DNA from: Gammaproteobacteria bacterium
GTDB taxonomy: Bacteria > Pseudomonadota > Gammaproteobacteria > GCA-002705445 > GCA-002716945
NCBI GenBank assembly: GCA_030835925.1
Contig: JAURQW010000011.1
Location: 1-38,531 of the forward strand
Length of the DNA: 38,531 nucleotides
Direction of reading: 5' to 3'
In this document: one piece after another, positions 26,675 to 35,179 of the stretch
Layout of the letters: the number at the start of each line of letters is the position of its first letter
Position numbering within the stretch: the first letter of the stretch is position 1
The notes under the pieces: generated by a model
Told to the model about the DNA's origin: nothing
What the model saw: only the letters and a program-made list of their open reading frames with translations
The model's database searches: none
Position numbers and translations under genes: made by a program

Positions 26675-27073
26675 TTATTTATTTCTGACTTTGATGAGTA
26701 CTTCTGTTTGTTCTAGAACTACGTTTTTAGGTATTTCCGGTAATCTAGAAAACTCTACCTTGTCAACGGCAATATCTGTAAGCTTATTAGTGCTAATGTT
26801 ATACACATGATGATGTGACTGCAAATTCGTATCATAGAACTTACAATTATTTTGTATATCAATCATCTTAAGCAAGCCTTTAGATTCAAAAGTACATAAA
26901 GTGTTATATATAGTGGCTTGAGATATGGGTAAATTAGAAGACTTTATATGATCAATCAACTCATTTGCAGTGAAATGTTGATGTTTCTTGAAGATAATAT
27001 CAGCAATTTCTAAGCGTTGCTTAGTAGGCATGATACTATTTTCCTTTAATAAGTTTGAATATTTATGTTCCAT
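26675..27073 (-). CDS. irr: Irr-like Fur-family transcriptional regulator
   Basis: A 132-residue winged-helix regulator. The DNA-binding part has MPTKQRLEIADIIF and the recognition helix region ISQATIYNTLCTFESKGLL. The dimerisation part has FYDTNLQSHHHVYNI, which aligns by eye with the HHH motif and surroundings of alphaproteobacterial Irr; the ending LPEIPKNVVLEQTEVLIKVRNK-like stretch aligns too. The two CxxC structural zinc sites of PerR/Fur are missing, as is the N-terminal heme motif (GCP) of Bradyrhizobium Irr. I chose ATG 27073; an in-frame TTG at 27100 is less likely. A 12-base palindrome AATTATATAATT lies just upstream (27079-27090). Confidence 0.88.
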   Translation of the reverse strand: MEHKYSNLLKENSIMPTKQRLEIADIIFKKHQHFTANELIDHIKSSNLPISQATIYNTLCTFESKGLLKMIDIQNNCKFYDTNLQSHHHVYNISTNKLTDIAVDKVEFSRLPEIPKNVVLEQTEVLIKVRNK

Positions 27074-27112
27074 GACATAATTATATAATTTACAGTACAA
27101 TTATTAAACACT

Positions 27113-28003
27113 TTATTTATTAATCTTTTTAATTATTTCATGTATTACAGATGAATCTTTTTCTTGCTTTTTATCAATCACTGACTGATGCATTAGCTTT
27201 CTACTATACTTAGTGCCTTTGAGATTTATATTTAAGTTCCTAGCTATCTTTAATGCAATATCTAAATCTTTTAAATGTAATTTAGACTTAAATCCCGGTT
27301 TATAATCACTATTAATCATTCTAAGGCCATGCACTTCTAAGATTTTACTATTTGCAAAACCTCCCATTAAAGCGTCCCTGATCAGGTTAAGGTCGCATCC
27401 GGACTTTTTAGCTACAAGCAATACCTCACTGACAGCTACCATTGTCCCCGCAACCAATATTTGATTACATGCTTTAGTTATTTGGCCTGAACCACTTTTG
27501 CCTATATATGTTATGTTTTCACCCAAAACTGATAATATTGGCAAGATCTTCTTAAATATTTTTTTTTGGCCGCCGACCATTATTGATAAATTTCCATTAA
27601 TAGCACCAATCTCCCCTCCAGAAACGGGGGCATCTATTAAGTATGATTTTTTTAACTTAAGTTTATTAGATATCTCTGTAGTAACATCAGGAGAAATTGT
27701 GCTCATATCAATCAGAATTGTATTATGCAGAATATTTTCATAAAGACCATCATTTCCTAATACAACTTTTTGCACATCATTAGATTTAGGAAGATTAAGT
27801 ATAATGATTCTACATAATTTTGGTAAGTCTGAAATATTTTTAACATAAGCGCCGCCAATAGCAGATATCTCATTAATAACTTTTTTTCTTCTAGCAAAAA
27901 AAGAAATCTTATATCCTGACTTGAGTAGGTTCTTTACCATAGGCTTACCCATGATACCAAGACCAATAAATCCAATTTCGCAATGAGCTTTTTTACTATC
28001 CAT
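27113..28003 (-). CDS. Beta-hydroxyacid dehydrogenase (GarR/3-hydroxyisobutyrate type)
   Basis: A 296-residue NAD(P)-dependent oxidoreductase. It has the Rossmann start IGFIGLGIMGKPMVKNLLKSG, the substrate motif DAPVSGGEIGAINGNLSIMVGG, the catalytic Lys region GSGQITKACNQILVAG, and KDLDIAL near the end. The family includes tartronate semialdehyde reductase, 3-hydroxyisobutyrate and glyoxylate/succinic semialdehyde reductases; the substrate cannot be assigned. ATG 28003 (MDSKKAHCE) is preferred over ATG 28036, which would add 11 residues with no family similarity. The two starts lie in the two arms of an inverted repeat. It may be co-transcribed with irr, 39 bases downstream. Confidence 0.92.
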   Translation of the reverse strand: MDSKKAHCEIGFIGLGIMGKPMVKNLLKSGYKISFFARRKKVINEISAIGGAYVKNISDLPKLCRIIILNLPKSNDVQKVVLGNDGLYENILHNTILIDMSTISPDVTTEISNKLKLKKSYLIDAPVSGGEIGAINGNLSIMVGGQKKIFKKILPILSVLGENITYIGKSGSGQITKACNQILVAGTMVAVSEVLLVAKKSGCDLNLIRDALMGGFANSKILEVHGLRMINSDYKPGFKSKLHLKDLDIALKIARNLNINLKGTKYSRKLMHQSVIDKKQEKDSSVIHEIIKKINK

Positions 28004-28036
28004 GATATATTGTATAGAATCTGTGCAATATATCAT
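28002..28036. repeat. 11-bp inverted repeat spanning divergent start region
   Basis: ATGATATATTG (28002-28012) and CAATATATCAT (28026-28036) are perfect reverse complements separated by 13 bases. They fill the whole gap between the dehydrogenase (-) and holA (+). Each arm contains one of the two possible ATGs of the dehydrogenase. It could be an operator, or an RNA hairpin that hides the start codon. AT-rich content raises the odds of chance. Confidence 0.55.
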
Positions 28037-29035
28037 ATGAAAATTACGTATAAAAAATTTATAAGTTCTTCAAGGATCCCTGAATATGGAATATATTTGA
28101 TTTTAGGAAAGCCATATCATTTACAGAATGAAGTTCAATCTAAGATTGAACAATATTATACAAATAAGGAGTATATGATTAAAAAGATTATTGTTGATTC
28201 AGATTTTAATTTAGAAGCCATAAAAGATGATTTTGAAAATTATTCTTTATTTTCAGAAAATAAGTTCATTTTGTTCAATATTATCTCAAACACTATACCA
28301 AAAAACCTTTCTGAATATTTACTTGAGAGAAAATCTACACCTGATCTTGTTATTCTCATAAAACTAAGCCCTCAAGCCCCCTCTTTTAAAAAGACAAAGA
28401 TTTACTCTAAAATAGATGCAGATGGTTGTGTTATAGAAATACATGAATTGACAGGGTTAAATTTGATTGAGTGGATGAAGATGAAGTTCAAAAAAAATAA
28501 TATAACATATACTGAAGAACTATTTAAAAAGCTGATTGATAAAAACGAGGGAAACACATCTGCAATATCCCAAGAGTTATATAAAATGTCATTGCTTGAC
28601 ATAAATGATGTTGGCATTTATTTTGATTTCATCCAAAAGGAATATAAATATTCAGAATTTGATTTAATTGATTCAATAATCGATTGTAATATTCAAAAAG
28701 CATTAAAGATTCTTGGCTATCTTAAATCAATTAAATCACCGGAGGTATATATTCTTTTTTTAATTAATAGTGAGATTAAAAAAATTCATTCTTTAGTATA
28801 TAAACTAAGTCCTCCTCCATATATACCCAGTTTTAAAAAAAATATCTATGATAGATTTTCTGAGAATTATAATAAAGAACACTTGATGGGTTTATTACAA
28901 AGTTGTTATGCTATAGATAGGTCAATTAAGTTAGGTATTAAGAATACTGATATATGGCATGACCTTGAAGTATTGGTCATTGATTTTATAATGAAAAAAC
29001 CATTGCTTCATCAATTGAAAAATGAGGTTGTATAA
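28037..29035 (+). CDS. holA: DNA polymerase III delta subunit
   Basis: A 332-residue protein (E. coli 343), moderately diverged. It has the HolA features YLILGKPYHLQNEVQSKIEQYY at the N-terminus, SLFSENKFILFNI near residue 75, and PDLVILIKL. The central KNEGNTSAISQELYKMSLL matches the delta-subunit helical segment, and ALKILGYLKS the C-terminal domain. Delta opens the beta clamp in the clamp loader. I start at ATG 28037; upstream frame would run into the divergent dehydrogenase. The next gene, proA, starts at the base after the stop. Confidence 0.9.
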   Translation: MKITYKKFISSSRIPEYGIYLILGKPYHLQNEVQSKIEQYYTNKEYMIKKIIVDSDFNLEAIKDDFENYSLFSENKFILFNIISNTIPKNLSEYLLERKSTPDLVILIKLSPQAPSFKKTKIYSKIDADGCVIEIHELTGLNLIEWMKMKFKKNNITYTEELFKKLIDKNEGNTSAISQELYKMSLLDINDVGIYFDFIQKEYKYSEFDLIDSIIDCNIQKALKILGYLKSIKSPEVYILFLINSEIKKIHSLVYKLSPPPYIPSFKKNIYDRFSENYNKEHLMGLLQSCYAIDRSIKLGIKNTDIWHDLEVLVIDFIMKKPLLHQLKNEVV

Positions 29036-30292
29036 ATGAATATTAAAAAATATATATCAACTCTCAGTAAGCAGGCGCTATTGTCATCAAATAAATCTGG
29101 AACATACAGTTCTTCTCAGAAAAATAATACCCTGAGAACAATTTCGCGTAATCTTAAAAGTGATACAAAAAAAATACTCGATGCTAACAAAATTGATTTA
29201 ATTAATGCAAAACGAAAAGGTATTAAAGACAGTATGATTGATCGGCTCATTTTAAATAAAGAGAGAATTGACTCTATGCGAGATGGACTTAAGAAAATTA
29301 TCTCCATACCAGACACACTTTATCGGACATCCAACGCTACTAAACAAAAAAATGGGATATACATTAGCCAAATGAGAGTTCCGCTAGGAGTCATAGGTAT
29401 GATTTATGAGTCAAGACCAAACGTAACGATAGATGCCGCAGGTTTATGTGTTAAATCTGGTAACAGTGTCATATTAAGAGGCGGATCGGAATCAATTAAT
29501 AGCAACAAAGCGTTGATGAGATGTATAAAAAAAGCACTGGAAGATAACGGCATAGATCTCCATGCTGTTCAATTAATAGAGACCATAGACAGAAACGCAA
29601 TTGATCATTTGTTGTCGATGAATCAATATATAGATGTAATTATTCCAAGAGGAGGAAAGAGTTTGATAGAGAAAGTAATGTCAACTTCAAAAATTCCTAT
29701 GATTAAACATCTCGATGGAAACTGTCATGTATATATTGATAATAAAGCTAATCAGGAAATGGCTTTTAAGATAAGTATAAATTCTAAAATGCAAAGGTAT
29801 GGTGTATGCAACGCAATGGAAACTCTTTTAATACATAAAAGTTTTTCAAAAAAATGTCTTAAAAAAATTCTTAGTACATATTCTGAGAATAATGTTGAGA
29901 TACGCGGATGTAAAAATATCAAGAAATTACATCCTGTTGCAAAGTTGGCACAAGAAAAGGATTGGAGTGAGGAGTATTTGTCTCCAATAATATCCATTAA
30001 AATAGTTGAATCACTCAATGAAGCTATTGCACATATAACAAAGTATGGTTCATTGCATACCGATGCTATAGTATCTGATAATAAAGATTCTATAAATCAA
30101 TTTAAAAAATTAGTTAATTCAAGCTCGGTTATGGTCAATACGTCAACTAGATTTGCCGATGGATATGAATATGGCTTAGGGGCAGAAATTGGTATTAGCA
30201 CAGATAAGTTACATGCTAGAGGCCCTGTAGGCTTAGATGGTTTAACAAATCTGAAATATATTGTTACTAGTAAGGGAAAAATTAGAAGCTAA
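29036..30292 (+). CDS. proA: Gamma-glutamyl phosphate reductase
   Basis: A 418-residue aldehyde dehydrogenase-fold protein (E. coli 417). Visible family blocks are VPLGVIGMIYESRPNVTIDAAG-type sequence near residue 115, SGNSVILRGGSE, IIPRGGKSLI, HLDGNCHVYID and the catalytic Cys in RYGVCNAMETLL; SSVMVNTSTRFADGYEYGLGAEIGISTD ends the domain. It reduces glutamyl phosphate to the semialdehyde in proline synthesis. The partner proB is not in the window. Confidence 0.97.
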   Translation: MNIKKYISTLSKQALLSSNKSGTYSSSQKNNTLRTISRNLKSDTKKILDANKIDLINAKRKGIKDSMIDRLILNKERIDSMRDGLKKIISIPDTLYRTSNATKQKNGIYISQMRVPLGVIGMIYESRPNVTIDAAGLCVKSGNSVILRGGSESINSNKALMRCIKKALEDNGIDLHAVQLIETIDRNAIDHLLSMNQYIDVIIPRGGKSLIEKVMSTSKIPMIKHLDGNCHVYIDNKANQEMAFKISINSKMQRYGVCNAMETLLIHKSFSKKCLKKILSTYSENNVEIRGCKNIKKLHPVAKLAQEKDWSEEYLSPIISIKIVESLNEAIAHITKYGSLHTDAIVSDNKDSINQFKKLVNSSSVMVNTSTRFADGYEYGLGAEIGISTDKLHARGPVGLDGLTNLKYIVTSKGKIRS

Positions 30293-30296
30293 AAAA

Positions 30297-30923
30297 ATGT
30301 CTAAGCAACGTATCGGTATTTATGGTGGCGCATTTGATCCTTTGCATAATGGTCACATAAAGCCAATAGATCAAGTTTCTAGAGAGCATGATTTAGATCG
30401 CATTCATTTTATACCTACAAATATTTCAAATTCTGAAAAAAAAATCTTTGCATCACATGTTGATCGACTAGAAATGCTTAGTATTGGTTTAAATAATCCA
30501 GCATACATAGCAGATAATCGGGAAATAATACGAAAAGGTATATCCTATACTATTGATACTATTGAATCAGTTATAGAGGAGTATAGGGGAGAGAGTATTT
30601 ATCTGATCATTGGTTCAGATATTTTACCAACATTAAATAAATGGAAAGACTTCGCTAATATAATGCTATTATGTAATATCATTGTTCTAGCAAGAATGAC
30701 TAAAAACAATGATTCTTTGATTAATCAGGAGTTAAAACCACTTATTTGTTCAGATCTAGCTATATTTCATAGCAATTCCTATGGTAAAATTTACTTACAG
30801 GATACGCCTTTGATAAACATATCATCAACAGAAATACGAAGTAGATTGCAAAATAATCAAAAGGTATCAAACTTAATCCCATTGCGATTAGATCAATGGT
30901 TGCAAAAACGGAAGATTTATTAA
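30297..30923 (+). CDS. nadD: Nicotinate-nucleotide adenylyltransferase
   Basis: A 208-residue nucleotidyltransferase (E. coli 213). The nucleotide-binding motif GIYGGAFDPLHNGHI is at the N-terminus and the second motif ISSTEIRSRL near residue 178; SYTIDTIESV and IIGSDIL lie between. I start at ATG 30297, four bases after proA, because the family motif begins 6 residues later. The enzyme makes nicotinic acid adenine dinucleotide in NAD synthesis. proA-nadD-rsfS is also the Pseudomonas order. Confidence 0.97.
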   Translation: MSKQRIGIYGGAFDPLHNGHIKPIDQVSREHDLDRIHFIPTNISNSEKKIFASHVDRLEMLSIGLNNPAYIADNREIIRKGISYTIDTIESVIEEYRGESIYLIIGSDILPTLNKWKDFANIMLLCNIIVLARMTKNNDSLINQELKPLICSDLAIFHSNSYGKIYLQDTPLINISSTEIRSRLQNNQKVSNLIPLRLDQWLQKRKIY

Positions 30924-30926
30924 TAT

Positions 30927-31271
30927 ATGGAAGCTCTTAAAAAATCTATTAAAAATATCTTAGAAGACAATAAAGCAGAAAGTATTGTGATGATGGATGT
31001 TAAAAATAAATCCTCTGTTACTGATTTGATGTTTATAGCATCAGGTCGATCAACAAGACATGTAAAAGCTATCGCAGATAATTTGGTTACAAAACTTAAA
31101 AAAAATAAAATTAAGCCATTGGGAGTAGAGGGATATACTAAATCTGAATGGATACTACTGGATTATGGTGATTTACTTGTCCATGTTATGCACCCAGAAA
31201 CTAGAGATTTTTATTCACTCGAAAAACTATGGGATGAAAGTATTGATTCAGATAATTTTACATATAAATAG
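30927..31271 (+). CDS. rsfS: Ribosome silencing factor RsfS
   Basis: A 114-residue protein (E. coli 105). The family blocks are [47 protein letters not shown] and the end [14 protein letters not shown]. RsfS binds L14 (rplN, also here) and blocks subunit joining when nutrients are low. The usual next genes rlmH and mrdA are absent; yhdP follows after 3 bases. Confidence 0.96.
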   Translation: MEALKKSIKNILEDNKAESIVMMDVKNKSSVTDLMFIASGRSTRHVKAIADNLVTKLKKNKIKPLGVEGYTKSEWILLDYGDLLVHVMHPETRDFYSLEKLWDESIDSDNFTYK

Positions 31272-31274
31272 TTT

Positions 31275-34200
31275 ATGGAAAGATTAGTATCATACTTGGT
31301 ATATTTTATATCTTTAATATTACTTATATCATTTTCTATAATATTTCTCACTGAGAATTCGAATATAGTCTCAAAGCTTTATAAAAATGATATTATAAAT
31401 TCAATCCAAAAAAGTTCTTCACTAACATATGATTTTAAGAAACTATCAGTCCAGTGGGCTGGCTTAGACCCAAGTTTGATATTTGAAGAAGTATCTTTGC
31501 ATAATGAAAAAGTAAAACAGCATTACCTAGATAGTGAAAAATTGATAATAAAAATCAATCTTTTTAAGTCTTTATCAGAATTGAGCATCATACCTGAAGA
31601 GGTGAATTTAGTGAAATCTAACATAGATTTAGTGTTTGAAAATAATGGAATATTTATCAAAGACTATAATCTTCTGAGTACAAGCAAAGACATTAATAAT
31701 TCCAATGTTAATAGCATAAAGTATAGGGTTAGTGATTCTAATATTAGAGTATTTGATAAGATTAACTCACATTCTCATGATTTAATAAACATCAATATGG
31801 TTATAATTAAACAGAATGATGATATTGAACTATTTACTACATTTAATCATCAGTCTTCGAAAGAAATAATTCATTTAGCATCAAGTTTCTCTATCTACAA
31901 TAATAAGATAAATGGAAAAGTTTATAGTCAAGGTGTAAATATTAACATAAATGACCCTGTACACTTTTATAAAAATATGAGTGCAACATTCAATAAACTT
32001 GATTATATATTTTGGGCAGAAATATCTGATAATAATATTATTAATATTCATGGAAACTTGGAAGTTGCACAGTCTATGATATCTAACAATTTAAGTAAAG
32101 ATCATATTATATTTAACAAGTTTAATTCTCAAGTATCTTATAATAATACAAATAATCAAGATCAGATTAAACTTACAAATATGTCTTTTGGCACTAAGAA
32201 TAATAAATATAAAGAAAACTATATTAAGTTAACTAGAAAAGAAGATGTACTATCAAGTTTATCAATTCATTCTTTATATGTTAACGATTTAAAATCCTTG
32301 TTGAGGTTATTCACGATGTCTTCATTAAAATTAGTTAGAGATTCTATAGACCAAATTACACATGGGCATATAAATAATATACATTTGAACAATATGCATG
32401 ATAAAACGCTATTGAAGTATATGTTTTCATTTGACGAAACTGGATTTCAAAACAAAATTTTCATGCTATCAGATATATCAGGAAAAATAAAAGGCGATTA
32501 CCAAAAAGGCTATCTCAAATTAAACAGTCAAGACGTTAATCTTCTGTATCAATCTAATAAGTACCCTATAAGCAAAATAGATGGTGACATATATCTTAAA
32601 TATATGGATGACAAACTTTTAATGAGTTCGAGTAATATACAATTAGATGATGCACATACTGCAAAAATATTAGGATCTTTTTCACCTGAAAGGACCAAGT
32701 ATCAAGTTGAAATTAATGGTAATATTAATAATGTTTTTTCTAAACTTCCGCTTAACTTTAATATAAGCGATAAAGTTAAAAAAACTAATATCAATACAAA
32801 TTATAATATTGATTATAGAGTTTATGAGATAAATAATAAAACTCATACATATGGTGCAATATCACTATCAGATCTCCTGGTGAGCAATAATTCTGCTAAT
32901 GTTACATTTAACGCAAAAAAAATACGCATAAACTTCTTCGATAAATATTATCAATCTTCTAACTCAGAAATTTTTTTAAATAATACCAAGTTTTTGTTTT
33001 CTCTAGATACTGATATATCTGATAAACAAATAAAATATATAGCTAATAGTAGCGGATTACTTTCTGACTCATTTATAAGAAGATTTGTTAAACATAAATT
33101 AATTAATTCATTTGCAGGAGAGTCTAAAGCAAATATTGAGTTAACCTATGAATTAAAGAACAAAAAAATATCAATGAAATTAAGTTCTAGTTTAGAGGGA
33201 ATGGCGTTTAATATTATTAGTCCTTTTAATAAATCCTCAGATGAGGCTCAGAATTTTCAACTATCTTATGCTATAGAAAATAATAGAAAAAATAGGATCA
33301 ATATTAAATACAATTCATATGATATTGAATTCTCAAAAGCTAAATCAAAATTATATGCTATAGTTAATTCCCCATATATCTCCGGAACCCTTGTGCTTCC
33401 AGATAAAATTTCTTCAGATGATAGACTTACTGCTAGATTGAAATATTTTGATTTAAATAAATTTCAAGGTATAGCTGATCCTGCTGGATATCCATATATA
33501 GATATGAGTATGAAGAGAGTAAAGATTAATAATAATTATTTTGATGATTTTAAAATCAGGACATCACCATTAAGTAATGGCATGTTAATTGATCAGTTAG
33601 ATTTTGCGAATAGTAATTTAGTGATGACTGGCAATGGAAGATGGTTAAATAATAAAAAGGGGCAAATTACCCTGTTTGATGCTGAATTTAAGAGTAATAA
33701 TTTTGGTCAGTCACTCAATGCATTGGGCTATAAAGACTTGATTAAAAATGGATCATTATCCTCTCAGTTAATTGGACAATGGGAAGGGTCGCCAGACTTT
33801 TTTTCGTTAAATAACTTTGATGGTAAGATAACCCTTAATATAATGGATGGTGAATTTCTTCAAGTTAGCAAACAATCGAGAGCCATTGGCCAACTACTTG
33901 GATTATTTAGTATTTCCTCTTTACAAAAAAGATTATCACTGGATTTTAGTGATTTTTTTTCAAGTGGCTTAGCATTTGACGACATGAATGGTGAATTTAT
34001 ATTTCTGAACTCGCAAGCCAAAGCCAATAACCTAGTGCTGAAAGGATCTTTTGGGGAGATGAGGGTGAATGGCTCTTCTGATCTAAAAAATAAAACTCAT
34101 GATCAGTTATTAGTTTATATACCTGACTTATCTTCAATGAGTCTCATTTCTGGAACACTTTTAGGTGGCCCGGTTGGAGCGCTGGCGTCAATATTTTATG

Positions 34201-34325
34201 ATAAATTCTTAGAGCAAATTGGTATAGATACAAATCAGCTTGCAGCAGTAGAATATTCCATACAAGGATCATGGGATAATCCTGAAATAAAAGTAATAGA
34301 ACCATTTAAACCTATCACAAATTAA
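31275..34325 (+). CDS. yhdP: YhdP family envelope phospholipid-transport protein
   Basis: A 1016-residue protein (E. coli about 1266), rich in Asn, Ser and Lys. One membrane anchor at about residues 7-27 is followed by a long periplasmic beta-rich AsmA-like domain. The C-terminal 250 residues are best conserved: MTGNGRWLNN, LNIMDGEFLQVSKQSRAIGQLLGLFSIS-type sequence, AFDDMNGEF, LKGSFGEMRVNG and GTLLGGPVGALASIF. YhdP, TamB and YdbH are thought to form channels carrying phospholipids to the outer membrane. It precedes a nitrilase gene and tldD, the Pseudomonas order. Confidence 0.92.
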   Translation: MERLVSYLVYFISLILLISFSIIFLTENSNIVSKLYKNDIINSIQKSSSLTYDFKKLSVQWAGLDPSLIFEEVSLHNEKVKQHYLDSEKLIIKINLFKSLSELSIIPEEVNLVKSNIDLVFENNGIFIKDYNLLSTSKDINNSNVNSIKYRVSDSNIRVFDKINSHSHDLININMVIIKQNDDIELFTTFNHQSSKEIIHLASSFSIYNNKINGKVYSQGVNININDPVHFYKNMSATFNKLDYIFWAEISDNNIINIHGNLEVAQSMISNNLSKDHIIFNKFNSQVSYNNTNNQDQIKLTNMSFGTKNNKYKENYIKLTRKEDVLSSLSIHSLYVNDLKSLLRLFTMSSLKLVRDSIDQITHGHINNIHLNNMHDKTLLKYMFSFDETGFQNKIFMLSDISGKIKGDYQKGYLKLNSQDVNLLYQSNKYPISKIDGDIYLKYMDDKLLMSSSNIQLDDAHTAKILGSFSPERTKYQVEINGNINNVFSKLPLNFNISDKVKKTNINTNYNIDYRVYEINNKTHTYGAISLSDLLVSNNSANVTFNAKKIRINFFDKYYQSSNSEIFLNNTKFLFSLDTDISDKQIKYIANSSGLLSDSFIRRFVKHKLINSFAGESKANIELTYELKNKKISMKLSSSLEGMAFNIISPFNKSSDEAQNFQLSYAIENNRKNRINIKYNSYDIEFSKAKSKLYAIVNSPYISGTLVLPDKISSDDRLTARLKYFDLNKFQGIADPAGYPYIDMSMKRVKINNNYFDDFKIRTSPLSNGMLIDQLDFANSNLVMTGNGRWLNNKKGQITLFDAEFKSNNFGQSLNALGYKDLIKNGSLSSQLIGQWEGSPDFFSLNNFDGKITLNIMDGEFLQVSKQSRAIGQLLGLFSISSLQKRLSLDFSDFFSSGLAFDDMNGEFIFLNSQAKANNLVLKGSFGEMRVNGSSDLKNKTHDQLLVYIPDLSSMSLISGTLLGGPVGALASIFYDKFLEQIGIDTNQLAAVEYSIQGSWDNPEIKVIEPFKPITN

Positions 34326-34357
34326 TATATTCTTAATGTTCATACTCGAGAGAAATA

Positions 34358-35179
34358 ATGACAAAAGTAGCATCTATACAGTTATCATCAGGGCCAAATG
34401 TGCAAGCCAATTTATTAGAGGTTGGCAAATATTTGGAACAGATCTCAAAAACTAGTTCCAAGCTTGTGGTTTTGCCTGAAAATTTTGCATTGATGCCAGA
34501 GGATGATTCTGAATTTCTTACACACGGTGAAACTGTTGGAAGCGGTCCAATTCAAGACTTTATTTCTCAGCAAGCAAAAGACCACAAGATATGGATAATT
34601 GCAGGAACAATTCCTATCAAGACTGATAACCCAAAAAAGGTAACGTCTACCACTTTTGTTTTCAATGAAATGGGAGAGGTAGTTAGCAGATATGACAAGA
34701 TACACTTGTTTGATGTTGAATTACCTAATTCTAACGAGTCGTATAATGAATCTGAAGTCTTCAATAGTGGCAATGATTTAAAAGTTATAGAAACACCCAT
34801 AGGCAGAGTAGGCTTGGCGATTTGTTATGACCTAAGGTTTCCAGAGCTGTTTAGATTACAAAAGGAATCCAATGTAGAAATACTTGTAATACCATCAGCA
34901 TTCACGGAGCAAACTGGAAAAGTCCATTGGGAAACTTTAGTTAAAGCCAGAGCCATAGAGAATTTATGTTATGTTGTAACATCTTGTCAAGATGGATATC
35001 ATATTAGCGGAAGACAGACCCATGGTAATAGTATGATTGTTAATCCATGGGGACAGATTTCATCAAGGTTGCCATCTGGATCAGGGTTTATAGAATCAGA
35101 AATTAATTTAAATAAACTGAATTCTATCAGAGAAAAGTTTCCAGTTTTAGAACATATTAATCTTATAGGTAAAAAATGA
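34358..35179 (+). CDS. Carbon-nitrogen hydrolase, Nit/deaminated glutathione amidase type
   Basis: A 273-residue nitrilase-superfamily protein. The catalytic triad is visible: Glu in VLPENFALMP near residue 42, Lys in YDKIHLFDVELP near 113, and Cys in AICYDLRFPELFR near 154. The IHLFDVE and DLRFPELFR blocks resemble Nit1/NitFhit, which cleaves deaminated glutathione as metabolite repair. Gammaproteobacteria commonly have this gene between yhdP and tldD. The stop overlaps tldD by four bases (ATGA). Confidence 0.93.
   Translation: MTKVASIQLSSGPNVQANLLEVGKYLEQISKTSSKLVVLPENFALMPEDDSEFLTHGETVGSGPIQDFISQQAKDHKIWIIAGTIPIKTDNPKKVTSTTFVFNEMGEVVSRYDKIHLFDVELPNSNESYNESEVFNSGNDLKVIETPIGRVGLAICYDLRFPELFRLQKESNVEILVIPSAFTEQTGKVHWETLVKARAIENLCYVVTSCQDGYHISGRQTHGNSMIVNPWGQISSRLPSGSGFIESEINLNKLNSIREKFPVLEHINLIGKK

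Noticed and set aside
27079-27090. Palindrome AATTATATAATT before irr as an autoregulatory site
   Set aside because: Composed only of A and T and not matching the ICE form; such palindromes are expected by chance here. Mentioned with the gene only.
22060-28003. Mixed-strand block as a prophage or integrative element
   Set aside because: No integrase, transposase, flanking repeat or tRNA attachment site is visible and most of its genes are metabolic.
30261-30296. Longer N-terminus for NadD
   Set aside because: It would lie within the end of proA, and the nucleotide-binding motif starts normally after ATG 30297.
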